Shown: positions 44,349-55,668, counted from the first letter of the stretch. The stretch: DNA of 64,000 bases from Branchipolynoe longqiensis (GCA_030323885.1 CM059187.1:121434593-121498592); one strand, 5' to 3'. A program made the numbers and translations. The notes: a model not told the origin generated them from the letters alone.

Positions 44349-45634
44349 TGTGGTGATGGTGGTGGTGATGGTGATGTGAGGGTGGTGGTGATGGTGGTGG
44401 TGTGAGGATGGTGGTGGTGGTGTGAGGGTGGTGGTGGTGGTGGTGGCGGTGGTGTGAGGATGGTGGTGGTGGCAGTGGTGTGAGGATGGTGGTGGTGGTG
44501 ATGGTGATGTGAGGATGGTGGTGGTGGTGGTGTGAGGGTGGTGGTGGTGGTGATGGTGATGTGAGGATGGTGGTGGTGGCGGTGGTGTGAGGGTGGTGGT
44601 GGTGATGGTGTGAGGGTGGTGGTGATGGTGATGGTGATGTGAGGATGGTGGTGGTGCGGTGGTGTGAGGGTGGTGATGGTGATGTGAGGATGGTGGTGGT
44701 GGTGTGAGGATGGTGGTGGTGGTGTGAAGATGGTGGTGGTGATGGTGTGAGGGTGGTGGCGGTGATGGTGATGTGAGGATGGTGGTGGTGGTGGCAGTGG
44801 TGTGAGGATGGTGGTGGTGGTGGTGGTGGTGTGAGGGTGGTGATGTGAGGGTGGTGGTGGTGTGAGGATGGCAGTGGTGTGAGGGTGGTGGTGGTGTGAG
44901 GATGGCAGTGGTGTGAGGGTGGTGGTGGTGGTGAGGATGGTGGTGGTGATGGTGATGTGAGGATGGTGGTGGTGGTGGTGTGAGGATGGTGGTGGTGGCG
45001 GTGGTGTGAGGATGGTGATGTGAGGGTGGTGGTGGTGTGAGGATGGTGGTGGAGGCGGTGGTGTGAGGGTGGTGGTGGTGATGGTGATGTGAGGGTGGTG
45101 GTGGTGGTGTGAGGATGGTGGTGGTGATGGTGATGTGAGGATGGTGGTGGTGGTGTGAGGATGGTGGTGGTGGCGGTGGTGTGAGGGGGGTGGTGGTGGT
45201 GGTGTGAAGATGGTGGTGGTGAGTAGGTGAGGGTGGTGGTGTGAGGATGGTGGTGGTGGCGGTGGTGTGAGGGTGGTGTGAGGATGGTGGTGGAGGCGGT
45301 GGTGTGAGGGTGGTGGTGGTGATGGTGATGTGAGGGTGGTGGTGGTTGTGGTGGTGGTGGTGTGAGGATGGCAGTGGTGTGAGGATGGTGGTGGCGGCGG
45401 TGGTGTGAGGGTGGTGCTGGTGATGGTGATGTGAGGGTGGTGGTGGTGGTGGTGTGAGGATGGTGGTGGCGGTGGTGTGAGGGTGGTGATGGTGATATGA
45501 GGGTGGTGGTGGTGTGAGGATGGTGGTGGAGGCGGTGGTGTGAGGGTGGTGGTGGTGGTGGTGGTGGTGATGGTGATGTGAGGGTGGTGGTGGTGGTGGT
45601 GGTGTGAGGATGGTGGTGGTGGCGGTGGCGGTGA
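44349..45634 (+). repeat. 1.3-kb GGT-rich satellite
   Basis: Built of GATGGTGGTGGTGGTGTGAG, GGTGGTGGTGATGGTGATGT and GGCGGTGGTGTGAG words; 43960-44040 is an outlying piece. On the minus strand two overlapping open frames of 454 and 465 codons encode only Thr/His/Pro/Ser repeats and are not credible genes. Confidence 0.93.
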
Positions 45635-45639
45635 CACTT

Positions 45640-46136
45640 AGTGGGTGATTCTTTTTGTTTGTTTGTTTCTCCTTTAAAAAAAAAAAAATTTAACCGCAAA
45701 AGCATCATCGCTAAGTCCACAAATCACTAACGAACACACTTATCAAAGCAACTATTGTCCCGAGCGAAGACACTATACCCTCATAGTTAATATTTTTTTT
45801 ATAAACAATAGTATCTGTCCAGTAAACTGTTCAGCCATTCTAGCCTGATAGTATCTTGAACATTATTTTTTTTATACATTAGATCTCGGTGAACAGTACT
45901 AACACAATGCCAACCCACCCGGGAAGCAGGCGAGAGAGTTCTGAATAGGTCTGGTGGTTTTGCCAGATCATGTATTGTTGTGGGCTTATCATTTCCGAGT
46001 TTCCAAACATGTCCCTAATGCCCTCTTCGCTAATGGGTGTTCGGAGAGCATTGGGCGATATGGACTGGGTACACTTCACATGCCGCTATTGTGTTTATGA
46101 CTGGCTTTACATCCAACTTAATAAGAAAATAGACAA
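45640..46136. other. Non-coding sequence
   Basis: A-runs and T-runs, with no recognisable repeat or gene. Confidence 0.5.
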
Positions 46137-46202
46137 CGGGGCGCGATGGCTCAATCGGCAGAGTGCGGGCATAGCGTGCAGAAGGTCAGCAGTTCGGTTC
46201 AC
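46137..46202 (+). mobile_element. SINE head, plus strand
   Basis: ACGGGGCGCGATGGCTCAAT to CAGTTCGGTTCACG, only the tRNA-like part; it joins directly to an opposed SINE. Confidence 0.75.
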
Positions 46203-46462
46203 GGTCACATTATCCTGACACTGAGCTAACCAGTCTTTGTCATATCCCAATAATGCCAAGTGCCAGGCTAGGAAGCGACAAGTATCAATTTTGTAAGTCA
46301 TTGGCTTGACTAAATGGAGAGCGGCAGTCAAGTGATGAAAGCAGTCTTTGTCGCATCGCGACCGACAGCATGATGATGATGGTTTGACTTGACCGAGAAT
46401 CAAACTCCTGACCTTCCGCACGCGAAGACTGCGCTCTACCGATTCGGCCACCACGTCCAGTG
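46203..46462 (-). mobile_element. SINE head and middle, minus strand, carrying a small insertion
   Basis: GTCACATTATCCTGACACTG to CGGCCACCACGTCC. At 46316-46385 a 70-bp unit shared with 5792-5860 is inserted between GGCTTGACT and GGTTTGACT, which look like a 9-bp target duplication. Confidence 0.78.
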
Positions 46463-46552
46463 TCGCGGGAACTAATGTTATGGGTAGTATATTATTTAAA
46501 AGTTGTACGTGTATATTCATCCAATGGCTTTGCTACATGAGACAAATAATAA

Positions 46553-46787
46553 GTCAATTAAAACTGTAACTGCTGCAAGTATAATAAACCTCTGATATCC
46601 AGGATTTTGGTGTGTACAAACATTATTTTCAACGTTATCACTTCAAATATCTCCCAAAGTTAGCTGTTTTTAATCAAAATTACTCAAAACTAAAGTAAAT
46701 TAGATTATGACATTGAACATGATATATTTAATTAATAAATATACCAGACACTCAAACACTTGGATTATCATTATGCAACTTTAATCA
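46553..46787 (+). mobile_element. MITE-A right half
   Basis: TAAGTCAATTAAAACTGTAA to ATTATGCAACTTTAA. Confidence 0.65.
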
Positions 46788-46989
46788 TGGGTTTAAACAC
46801 TAAATTCTGGGCTTGCTAGACCTAATACTAAACTTGGTTAAAACACTAGGCCAACAAATAAACATCTTTGGTCTTGCTACTGTCGGGGATCCATGACCTG
46901 CATGGAAAGCTATTATAATAAGCCTCTCAAACTGAGAACTAGTTTTCAAGGAAGAAGTTCATGAATCCCCGATTGCAGGAATACCAAAG

Positions 46990-47145
46990 ACTATAAACCT
47001 TGCCTGGCGCTCACCATTGCTAGGATACAGAGAGGACTGGTTTGCTCAGCATCAGGCTACTGCCACAGAATGGAATATTGGGTCAGGGTGCTGACCATAT
47101 GGTATTTGCCAATGAGCCAGCACTATAAAGTCACTATGAGTGTGT
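46990..47145 (+). mobile_element. Diverged SINE middle
   Basis: CCTTGCCTGGCGCTCACCAT, CTCAGCATCAGGCTACTG and AGCACTATAAAGTCACTATG keep the type A order at low identity. Confidence 0.6.
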
Positions 47146-47280
47146 TTTTATGTAAAGCAATTGACGTCATAAATCGCTTGGATTTGAAGCATTCATTTGT
47201 GGTGTGAGAAGGAAGGAGTGTCATGTGCATTACTAGTTGGTGTGCTCACAAAAGGTGCGACTTCATTAATAAGGTATGAC

Positions 47281-47633
47281 ATTAAAGCTGCATAGTCCAA
47301 TGAAGCATCAAATTTTCAAAACAAAAACATTCACCTAGATTTTATTCTACATATCTAACTTAGATATTGGTGCACTTATTAAACATTTGTTGCTGCATAG
47401 AAAGGCATACTAAGTCAATTTAACAGATCCTGTTACTGCATTAGCCGATGGTGAGAGTTTTGGCATGCTTGCCAAAATCAATTTAGGATGTTTGCACTTC
47501 AAATATCTCAAAGGTTAGCCATTCAAAATGAAAGTTACTTCAAACTAAAGTAAGGTAGGTTATAACAACCAATTAAATATATTTATCTCAGAAAAATGGC
47601 GGAAATTCAAAACCATCGGACTATGCAACTTTA
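47281..47633 (+). mobile_element. MITE-A, complete (best reference copy)
   Basis: TTAAAGCTGCATAGTCCAAT at the left and CATCGGACTATGCAACTTTA at the right are inverted relatives. The interior has GATCCTGTTACTGCATTAGC and CAAATATCTCAAAGGTTAGC. About 353 bp, no ORF. Confidence 0.85.
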
Positions 47634-47714
47634 TTGTGGTCCATGGAGCATTGTGGCGGCAGCTTACCTGTCACTTTAGATTGAAACTCTTATGTAATCC
47701 TTTAGTATATTATT

Positions 47715-48077
47715 ATTAAAGTTGCATAGTCCAATGGTTTTGAGTTTTTGTAATTTTTCTGAGATAAATATATTGAATTGATTGTTATATTCTACTTTAC
47801 TTTAGTTTGAATTTTGAAGTAACTTTGACTTTAAATGGCTAACTTTTGACATATTTGAAGTGTAAACACGTCAAAGTAGTTTTGGCAAGTTTGCCAAACC
47901 TCTGATACCATAGGCTTCTGCAATAACAGGTGATATTAAATTGACTCAGTATTCCCTTCTATGTGGAAACAATTGCTTAATAGGTGCACCAGTATCTAAG
48001 TTGGATATGTCAAGTCAAATCGAGATAATTGTTTTAGATTAGAAAATTTGATGCGTCGTTGGACTATGCACATTTAA
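47715..48077 (-). mobile_element. MITE-A, complete, opposite orientation
   Basis: TTAAAGTTGCATAGTCCAAT to CGTCGTTGGACTATGCACAT. It lies 80 bp from the preceding copy, head to head. Confidence 0.85.
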
Positions 48078-48507
48078 TGACGCATTCCCCTTACATGAGG
48101 AAGACGTTATGCATGTACATTTCAACATATGTCTAACCTCCAGTAGAGGGTGGGGGAGAGCGACAGACACTTTTGGTTAAACAATGATCATATCCAGCTC
48201 ACTGAGAGCAGACTGGAAATGAGTAGTTCTTGCATTTTATTTATATTTTACAGAGATTTGAACCATATATTATTCAATTAGTAATTTGTGACCAGTTATG
48301 TCTGTAGAAATATATTTATATATATTATGTATGTATTTATTATATATGTATTATATATTAGTTCAGGCTATAACCGCTAGGCTCACCTGTGTAAAGTCAG
48401 AAGAAGCTCTTTCCATCACAATTCAATTAAACATCCAACACGGTCCACACAAGATGTGGTAATACAGGTAAGCTCTATGGCTACTCAGGTGTGTTCCCCA
48501 CGATAAA

Positions 48508-48840
48508 ACCGGACGCGGTGGCCGAATCAGTAGAGCACAGGCGTCTCTCATGCGAGAGATCAGCAGGTCGATTCCAGATCAAACCAATGATGACAAAATT
48601 GATACTTATCTCTTCCTAGCTTGGCTCAGCATTAATAGGATGAGGCAAGGACTGGTTAGCTCAGTGTCAGGATGATGTGACTGAGTGGGGTATCAGGTTA
48701 TGGTGCTGGTGACCTGGTTGTCCCCCAGTGGGGCAGCACTATAATGTTGCCATGAGTGCACACTGTCAGAAGTCGGTACGCATCCTGTTATGACCTTAGA
48801 TGTTGCCAGGACATAAAACTCCAACAACCAACCAACAACC
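48508..48840 (+). mobile_element. SINE (type A)
   Basis: Head CCGGACGCGGTGGCCGAATC, tail CCAACAACCAACCAACAACC. The head belongs to the GCGGTGGCC subgroup. Confidence 0.88.
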
Positions 48841-49449
48841 AACCCAGAATAAAGGAGATATCTCGGCATTTATTAAGATATTTCGCTGCTTTCACTCTAT
48901 TTATTACCAAATGCGTGGCATTTACCAAGTGTTTTTCTTTTTTGGGGGGGGGGGGGGGGGCTTTTCAAGCGGGTCATTGACATAAGAGCCGATGGCGGGA
49001 AATTTGAATTTGAAATTGAAATCATTCACTGGGAAAAAATTCATGTACTGTAGGAGTGTATATGAACTAAGGCCTCACTACATTTAGAATACAGGTTTAG
49101 AAGAAATATACCAATTTAATACAAGTAATTTGGTAGCATTTATGGGGATTACTCATAAAGTAAATAATCCATGCTGAAATAGCGCGTGATTAGAGTAGTA
49201 GGGGTAGCTGGTTGAGGCACTGCTGAGCAACCTGGACAGCTGTTCATTTGTACGCATGCACGCATACTTCATTCTGGGACTGGCCGTGTGCAGTTACAAA
49301 CTGCTGTAATCACCTCTTTTCCTTCAACATTTTATCTTAATAAATGATTGGTAGCCCTTTTTGTGGGTCCAGCCAGAGGAGTTCTCGCCCCAAACCATAC
49401 TCGTTGTTGTCCTTGACGGAAGAATATAAATAATTTCACTGGCAACACG
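48841..49449. other. Non-coding sequence
   Basis: G-run at 48943-48960; otherwise nothing recognised. Confidence 0.5.
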
Positions 49450-49642
49450 GCTCAATATTCCACTCAGTCACATTATCCTGGCACTGAGCCAACCAGTCCC
49501 ACATAATACTATCCTTGCAAGGTAGCGACAAGTATGAATGTTTGTGATTTAGTTTGACTTGGCTGGGGATTGGGTCCGTTGACTTTCAACTTGCGAAGCG
49601 GGCAACCTAGCCCTACCCATTCGGCCGTCTTATCTGGTTGAT
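49450..49642 (-). mobile_element. Diverged SINE, head and middle
   Basis: CACTCAGTCACATTATCCTG to CATTCGGCCGTCTTATCTGG. Confidence 0.75.
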
Positions 49643-49763
49643 AAATAATGCACATCTTTCTCAACGGATTTTACAGTACTTCCTCTCCCACTATCGCGAC
49701 AATTAGCTGCGTGAACAATCTAAAATAGGCCAGCTGAGATACAACCAGACTTCTTGGGACGAG

Positions 49764-50110
49764 ATCAGACGGGATGGCCGAATGAGTTGAGCGTCCGTCT
49801 CCCGTTTTGGTAGGCCGTGGGATTCGAACCCACGGATTCGAACTCTGATCGAGTCAAACCGATGACTTAAAAATGTATGCATGTCGCTTCCTAGCCAGGG
49901 GCTCATCATTATTAGGATAGGGCAAGGACTAGTTCGCTCAGTGTCAGTATAATGTGACTGAGTGGGATATCAGGTCATGGCGGCCTGGTCTCCCAGTGGG
50001 GCAGAACTATAAATCGCCATGAGTGTGCACTGTCACAAGTCGGTCACCCGTCCTGATATGACCATAGATGTTGTTGTCAGGACGTGTAAACTCTATCAAC
50101 CAACCAACCA
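49764..50110 (+). mobile_element. SINE (type A)
   Basis: Head CAGACGGGATGGCCGAATGA. The B-box area is duplicated as in the copy at 4625 (GGGATTCGAACCCACGGATT), which marks a shared subfamily. Confidence 0.88.
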
Positions 50111-50299
50111 TCCTAGGACTAAGCCAGTGAATATAGCGTTTACAAGCCGAGTCCCTACAAGAACCGGAAATATACCTGATTACATCGTATCGTATTCATG
50201 AGCGCCACGACCCCTTCTGGAAGGTCTGGAACACGCCAGCAGGGTTTGAAAGGGGAGGGTTGCAGGAGGGGGGGGGGGTCTCACCATGGCTCATCTTAT

Positions 50300-50563
50300 A
50301 GCCCAGTCACACTATTGCTTGTGACCACTTTGCGACACAAAAAAAGGGTGGTCACAAGTGGTCACAAAGTGGTCCTCAGTGGTCGCCGACCCCACTGCGA
50401 CCAAAATGGTCACAAGGAGGTTATAACTACTGCACTAAAAACCTTTTTGCGACAAACATGGTCACCCAGAGGTCGGTCACCATTGATTTGGTTGCAAGGA
50501 GGTGGGTTCTTTGGTCCAAAGTGGTCGCAATCGGTCTCAAGCCGTAGTGTGACTTGGGCTTGA
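50300..50563. mobile_element. Foldback element with TGGTCAC/GTGGTCG subterminal repeats
   Basis: Starts AGCCCAGTCACACTATTGCT and ends AGCCGTAGTGTGACTTGGGC, an imperfect TIR of about 25 bp. Inside are a dozen or so direct and inverted copies of AGTGGTCACAA-like words. Confidence 0.75.
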
Positions 50564-50774
50564 CAAGATGGTGACTGACAGCCAGGACCTGGCTAAACAG
50601 TGTATTCTCTGTGGTGGTATCCATCACAATGGCCTTGTGGCCCGCCTGGTTTGAATCAACTCACATTGGACTAGTCAGTCTGCTGTCGGTTTTTGATATT
50701 CTAGTCATGCGTTAAAAATAGATTAAAAGTGTTGGTGTTTTTTGGGTGGTGTTTTTGTTTGTTTCAAGGATACC

Positions 50775-50932
50775 AGCTCCGTGCGACCTCCTTGCTACCA
50801 AAGGAATGGTTGCCGGCCTCCAAGCGACTATTTTGTGGTCGCAAGAGGTTTTTAGTGCAGTAACTTCAACCTCCATGTGACCAAAATGGTCGCAAAGTGG
50901 TCACAAGCAGTAGTGTAACTGGGGCTTAAGTT
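50775..50932. mobile_element. Related foldback half element
   Basis: ACTATTTTGTGGTCGCAAGA, TTTTTAGTGCAGTAAC and GTGGTCACAAGCAGTAGTGT match the element at 50300 in inverse orientation; only the right terminus is clear. Confidence 0.65.
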
Positions 50933-51124
50933 TATTAAGCAGGAGAAATTTCAATTGCGGCCAATTGGTCCTCATTCCACTGCTCCTTGTTCTATCCTAA
51001 TAATGCCGAACACCAGGCTAGGTAGCGATAAGTAGACATTTTTAAGTCATTCATTTGACTTGACCAGGGTTCGTCCCACGACCTACCAAAATGTGTATGC
51101 GCTCAACTCATTCAGCTATCCCGT
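50933..51124 (-). mobile_element. SINE, short 3' type (type B)
   Basis: TTAAGCAGGAGAAATTTCAA and TCCTCATTCCACTGCTCCTT to the head inverse CTCATTCAGCTATCCCGT. Confidence 0.82.
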
Positions 51125-51249
51125 TTGTTACTACTCAAAATGGCTAACATCTGAGAGTTGAAGTCATTTAATAAATACTTTATCACTCTAATATGGGGTT
51201 TGTGAATGTTATCCCTTTGCCTTTGAACTCGATAGGACCAAGATGAGAG

Positions 51250-52262
51250 AATCGCCACCAGAAAGTGCCCCTCTGTCAAGTGCAGTCTTGTTGGTTGAAG
51301 CACTGTAATTGGTGGGTGCCCCTTTGTCAGTTGCAGTCTCATTGGTTGAAGCACTGCATTGGTGGGTTCCCCTCTGGCAGGTGCAGTGTCATTGGTTGAA
51401 GCACTGCATTGGTAGGTGCCCCTCTGTCGGGTGCAGTCTCATTGGTTGAAGCACTGCATTGGTGGGTGACCCTCTGTCAGGCACAGTCTCATTGGTTGAA
51501 GCACTGCATTGCTAGGTGCCCCTCTGTTGGGTGCAGTCTCATTGGTTGAAGCACGGCATTGGTGGGTGCCCCTCTGTCGGGCACAGTCTCATTGGTTGAA
51601 GCACTGCATTGGTAGGTGCCCCTCTGTCGGGTGCAGTCTCATTGGTTGAAGCACTGCATTGGTGGGTGCCCCTCTGTCGGGTGCAGTCTCATTGGTTGAA
51701 GCACGGCATTGGTGGGTGCCCCTCTGTCGGGCACAGTCTCATTGGTTGAAGCACTGCATTGCTAGGTGCCCCTCTGTCGGGTGCAGTCTCATTGGTTGAA
51801 GCACTGTATTGGTGGGTGACCCTCTGTCGGGCACAGTCTCATTGGTTGAAGCACTGCATTGGTAGGTGCCCCTCTGTTGGGCACAGTCTCATTGGTTAAA
51901 GCACAGCATTGGTGGGTGCCCCTCTGTCGGGCACAGTCTCATTGGTTGAAGCACTGCATTGGTAGGTGCCCCTCTGTCGGGTGCAGTCTCATTGGTTGAA
52001 GCACTGCATTGGTGGGTGCCCCTCTGTTGGGTGCAGTCTCGTTGGTCGAAAGCACTGCATTGGTGGGTGCCCCTCTGTCGGGTGCAGTCTCGTTGGTCGA
52101 AAGCACTGCATTGGTGGGTTCCCCTCTGTCGGGTGCAGTCTCGTTGGTCGAAAGCACTGCATTGGTGGGTGCCCCTCTGTTGGGTGCAGTCTCGTTGGTC
52201 GAAAGCACTGCATTGGTGGGTTCCCCTCTGTCGGGTGCAGTCTCGTTGGTCGAAAGTACAGA
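51250..52262 (+). repeat. 50-bp minisatellite, about 20 units, with higher-order structure
   Basis: The unit is GCATTGGTGGGTGCCCCTCT, GTCGGGTGCAGTCTCATTGG, TTGAAGCACT. Variants (GGTAGGTGCC, GGTGACCCTC, GCACAGTCTC, CACGGCATT) recur at multiples of the unit, for example CACGGCATT at 51551 and 51701. The last five units (from about 52035) are a 51-bp subtype with TCTCGTTGGTCGAAAGCACT. Long frames on both strands follow from unit periodicity. Confidence 0.93.
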
Positions 52263-52510
52263 CTTGGTGGCGGCTCGTGACTAACGTTTCAATTAGGTGC
52301 AACTTGAGTCATGGGGGTTTTCGGGGGGATATAATAGCTGTTCTTGTGCCTGCAATCTGAATGGTCGTCTGTCCTCTCTGCTCCGCTCACTCACTCACCA
52401 ACTCACTCACTGGCTCCCCCACTCTCACACTGATTTTCAGTCACACTCACTCGTTCACTCACTCAGACCAACCACAGCGGGACCAAGTGGTCATTGACCA
52501 CTGCCTTAGG

Positions 52511-52846
52511 CCTTATAGAGTGGGTCTAATGACGTCACGAGGCAACTTTCGGTGGCCATATTGGATGACATACAGAAGGCTTGCAACAGCCTACACTGGT
52601 TTACTAATTTGTTGGTTTATTTGTCACTGTTTTGAGCAGTTTGGCCTCAGAAGTTGTTGCTAGACTGCTGTAACTGTAAGTAAACACATTGGATGTAAAC
52701 TGCCCAGAACCTGCCATAACACAAGAAAACTCTGTTTTAATGCATCTGCATGCATTCTCAGCATGGCTAGGGAGGGTGCTTGTAATCCAAGATGGCAACC
52801 CGCTAATTGCTAAGTAATGACATCACGTGCACTCCCTCTATAGACA
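52511..52846. mobile_element. TIR element, 336 bp
   Basis: CCTTATAGAGTGGGTCTAAT, GACGTCACG at the left and the inverse CTCTATAGAGG..., TGATGTCATTACTTAGC from the right; both arms end inward at CCATATTGGAT and CCATCTTGGAT. There is no ORF. Confidence 0.68.
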
Positions 52847-54042
52847 AGATCATCGTTCCGACTGTGCGTGCGCTGAAAACGGCGTTGGCAGCAAAGCAAA
52901 TGCGTACATCCATTGAGTTTGCTGATATGCGTATGGCAAAACTTCGATTTGATTCAAAATTAATAGAAATACATTACAATTTGGCATAGACATGTATGCA
53001 CACATGCAATATATTGATCTGATGAATATATCAAGACAAAACGAGCCATAGCTAAACATTTTGAGCTAAGAAACATACAAAACAATGTCACCGTTAGGCT
53101 GATATCCACATCACCATTATTAAATTTTGTTCTAAATTTTAAAATGCCAAATGTGTCAACAGAAACTTGTTTTAGAGAAATATATAACCAATGTCTGATT
53201 AACCCTACTCATTTCCTAGCTCTACATATGTCATTAACCATAGGATATGAATAAAAACATGAATAAAATAAGTAAAACTAACTCTGGCCATGGCTCTAAC
53301 ACCAGTAACACTAGTCTGAGTGCCCAAATTTGTCTCAATCTAAATGCACATGGCATAAGATGTGCTGATTATATTGATGTAAATGCAATGCTGGATAAAA
53401 GATTAACATCTTAATTTATTATATTTATTTTTTAGTTGGTATTCTATGTTTCAAACCAGAGCTGAGGTGAGATGAAACTAGCAGATTTCATAGCTGCACC
53501 CAGTGTATTAACATTTGCCATGTGCTTCTCGCGGGTTTATTTTTCTTCCACGCATCCCACAATGCACCAGGCCGCTTGAATGGCGATGTAGTCTATTGGA
53601 TACTCGTGGCTTATACACGCTTTCTTGCTCAAGGGGGAACTCACGGTTGAAGAAAGTTTGTGTGTATGTAGTTAACTCTTTTGTTATTGTTATATTTCAG
53701 AATTATCAAGGCTGGTTATAATACACATTGTGACCCCCCTTTTAGTGTGTTGTTCTCATGAAACACAATACGGCTAGGTTGGGAGGAAAGAACAAAACAA
53801 CCCAACTTAACAGTTTCCCCCTTTTGGTACATGTCTGAGGGGAATGTGCCATTCCCGGTCAGACACCAGTCATCAATCCGGTCCCCGAACCTATTATGAT
53901 TGTAACTAGGCCACGAAGGCCAGCCACTGTTGGATCCCACGGTTCCAGGAGGGATGCAACAGTGGCCCTGATCTTACCATAATAATCTACATTCTACTGC
54001 GGGATAATAGCAGAATTTCAATTTTTAATATTGCAGTACTTG
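52847..54042. other. Non-coding sequence
   Basis: Several short frames but no recognisable protein. AT-rich. Confidence 0.45.
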
Positions 54043-54165
54043 GTTTAAAGCCGCACAATCTAATGAAAGCATGACATTTTCAAAATCAAAACATTGAGGT
54101 TGATTGACAATATATATCCGACTTAGATACTTGTGCACTCATTCAACATGTATTGCAGACTAGGA
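54043..54165 (+). mobile_element. MITE-A left half
   Basis: TTAAAGCCGCACAATCTAAT to CATTCAACATGTATTGCAG. Confidence 0.65.
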
Positions 54166-54320
54166 CTGCACAGCGGGGGAAACCAGTGCATGCCCTTAAC
54201 CGTAATAAGCAGAATAAACAAACCATCGCCTCTGCGCTATACTCGAAAACAGGTTTACAAAGTTGATCTCCAGCATTTCTGCGTCTACACCGAAATCCTA
54301 TATCACTGGTTTATAAAAAG

Positions 54321-54620
54321 AAGATTTATACTGCCTATCATGGATAAGTTTGAATATACTTGTTTTCACCATTAGACAGTTTGTCGATAGAAAGCCCGAG
54401 CCTACACTTTTACCGACCCAAGGGATTTTTAACCTCCCACACCACATAGACATGGTATGAGAGCAACTGGCCTTTGATGACGCGGTAACTTATACACAGT
54501 GGTGGAAATCCAAATTGTCAGAGGTGGGGAGCACAGGGAATCGAACCACTGACCTTCAGATTAGGAGTCCGACCTAGAAGAAAGTCAGACACTCTAACCA
54601 CTCTGCCACAGAGAACACCA
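54321..54620 (-). mobile_element. SINE family V with tRNA-like head
   Basis: Body as at 34783. The right end GGGAATCGAACCACTGACCT to CTCTAACCACTCTGCCACAG is the inverse of a tRNA-like promoter with B box GGTTCGATTCCC, expanded by about 18 bp in the anticodon region. Confidence 0.7.
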
Positions 54621-54636
54621 CAAACTGTACTTGTTT

Positions 54637-54762
54637 TAAAGCTGCATTATTACCCGATGAAAGCATACCATTTTCAAAACCCAAGACACTTATCTAGATT
54701 AATTCTATATATTCAACTTAGATATCAGTGTATTCATTAAACATTTATTGAAATTTGGGGCT
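54637..54762 (+). mobile_element. MITE-A left half
   Basis: TTAAAGCTGCATTATTACCC to ATTAAACATTTATTG, cut off next to a DIRS-like terminus. Confidence 0.68.
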
Positions 54763-54769
54763 CCGATTC

Positions 54770-54805
54770 TACGGGTTTGAGCCTCCTGGCTACTCGTAGC
54801 CCAGG
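54770..54805 (+). mobile_element. DIRS terminus scrap
   Basis: GAGCCTCCTGGCTACTCGTA and GCCCAGGGAG match the left terminus of the copy at 20938. Confidence 0.6.
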
Positions 54806-54819
54806 GAGATAAAACATGT

Positions 54820-54972
54820 CCATAGGGCAAGGACTGGTTTACTCATTATCAGGATAATGTGACTGAGTGTGATGGTGTCGAATGGGGCAGCACTATAAAG
54901 TTGTAACAAGTGTGGCCATCCTGATATGACTAGATCTTGCTAGCACATAAACACAAGCAAACACACAAATAT
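54820..54972 (+). mobile_element. SINE 3' fragment
   Basis: GGGCAAGGACTGGTTTACTC to the tail AAACACAAGCAAACACAC. Confidence 0.72.
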
Positions 54973-55255
54973 ATAAGAACTAAATTTTAAGAGGAGGAAA
55001 AATGAAGAGACAAACAAAGATTTCATCTATAGAATGCTGAAAGCATCGGCGGGACCTCGGAGACGGACTTTGGGTTCACCGTGACGCCGTCGCGTGCCAC
55101 CAGCTTGTTTGCCCTCTTATTTATTTCTTAGACAAGGTTGTTACATCCATTAAAAAAACAACATTTAAAGGTGAAAGGAAAAGTGTCACATTGTGGCAGT
55201 TTGTCTGATATAACGTAACCCCCCCGTCGAAACACCCATTCTGCCGGCGGGTGAG

Positions 55256-55603
55256 TGATCTGGGGTTTACATCTTAGCAACAGTACCGATTTGTAACAAT
55301 GCACACTTATTGACTGTGTGGGATACCAGGTCATGGTGCCGGATCTCTGTTCTCCTAGTGGGGCAGCACTATAAGTCACCATAAATGCACACTGTTACAA
55401 GTTGGTACCCGTCCTGATATGACCGTAGATATTTCTAGGATGTGAAACAACAAGCAAACAATGATATTTGTCGCTACCTAACTTGGTGCGCTTCAATACT
55501 AGGATAGGGCGAGGACTGGTTAGCGCAATGCCAGGATAATGTGAGCTTATTGGGATAATGGGGGGCAGTTGCTTAGTATCCCTTTGGGGCAACACTAAAC
55601 AGT
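55256..55603. mobile_element. Cluster of broken SINE pieces in both orientations
   Basis: A minus-strand tail piece (55258-55310), a plus-strand 3' half (55312-55462) and a plus-strand middle (55466-55603) adjoin one another. Confidence 0.68.
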
Positions 55604-55668
55604 TGCCGAATCAGTAGAGCATAGCCTTCACGTGCTGTAGGTCGGGAGTTAGAATCCCAGCCGAGTCA
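55604..55668 (+). mobile_element. SINE head, interrupted by LINE L3
   Basis: TTGCCGAATCAGTAGAGCAT to CCAGCCGAGTCAAAC; the body resumes at 56698. Confidence 0.75.

Noticed and set aside
44273..45720. Two minus-strand open frames of 454 and 465 codons
   Set aside because: They consist only of Thr/His/Pro/Ser from the GGT-rich satellite; two frames stay open at once, as expected of a stop-free repeat, not a gene.
51889..52360. Repetitive frames on both strands in the 50-bp minisatellite
   Set aside because: Unit length 50-51 gives periodic frames; no start, splice or domain evidence.
52807..52989. 60-codon frame at 52807 as a gene
   Set aside because: Starts inside a TIR element end, has no recognisable motif and no splice support.
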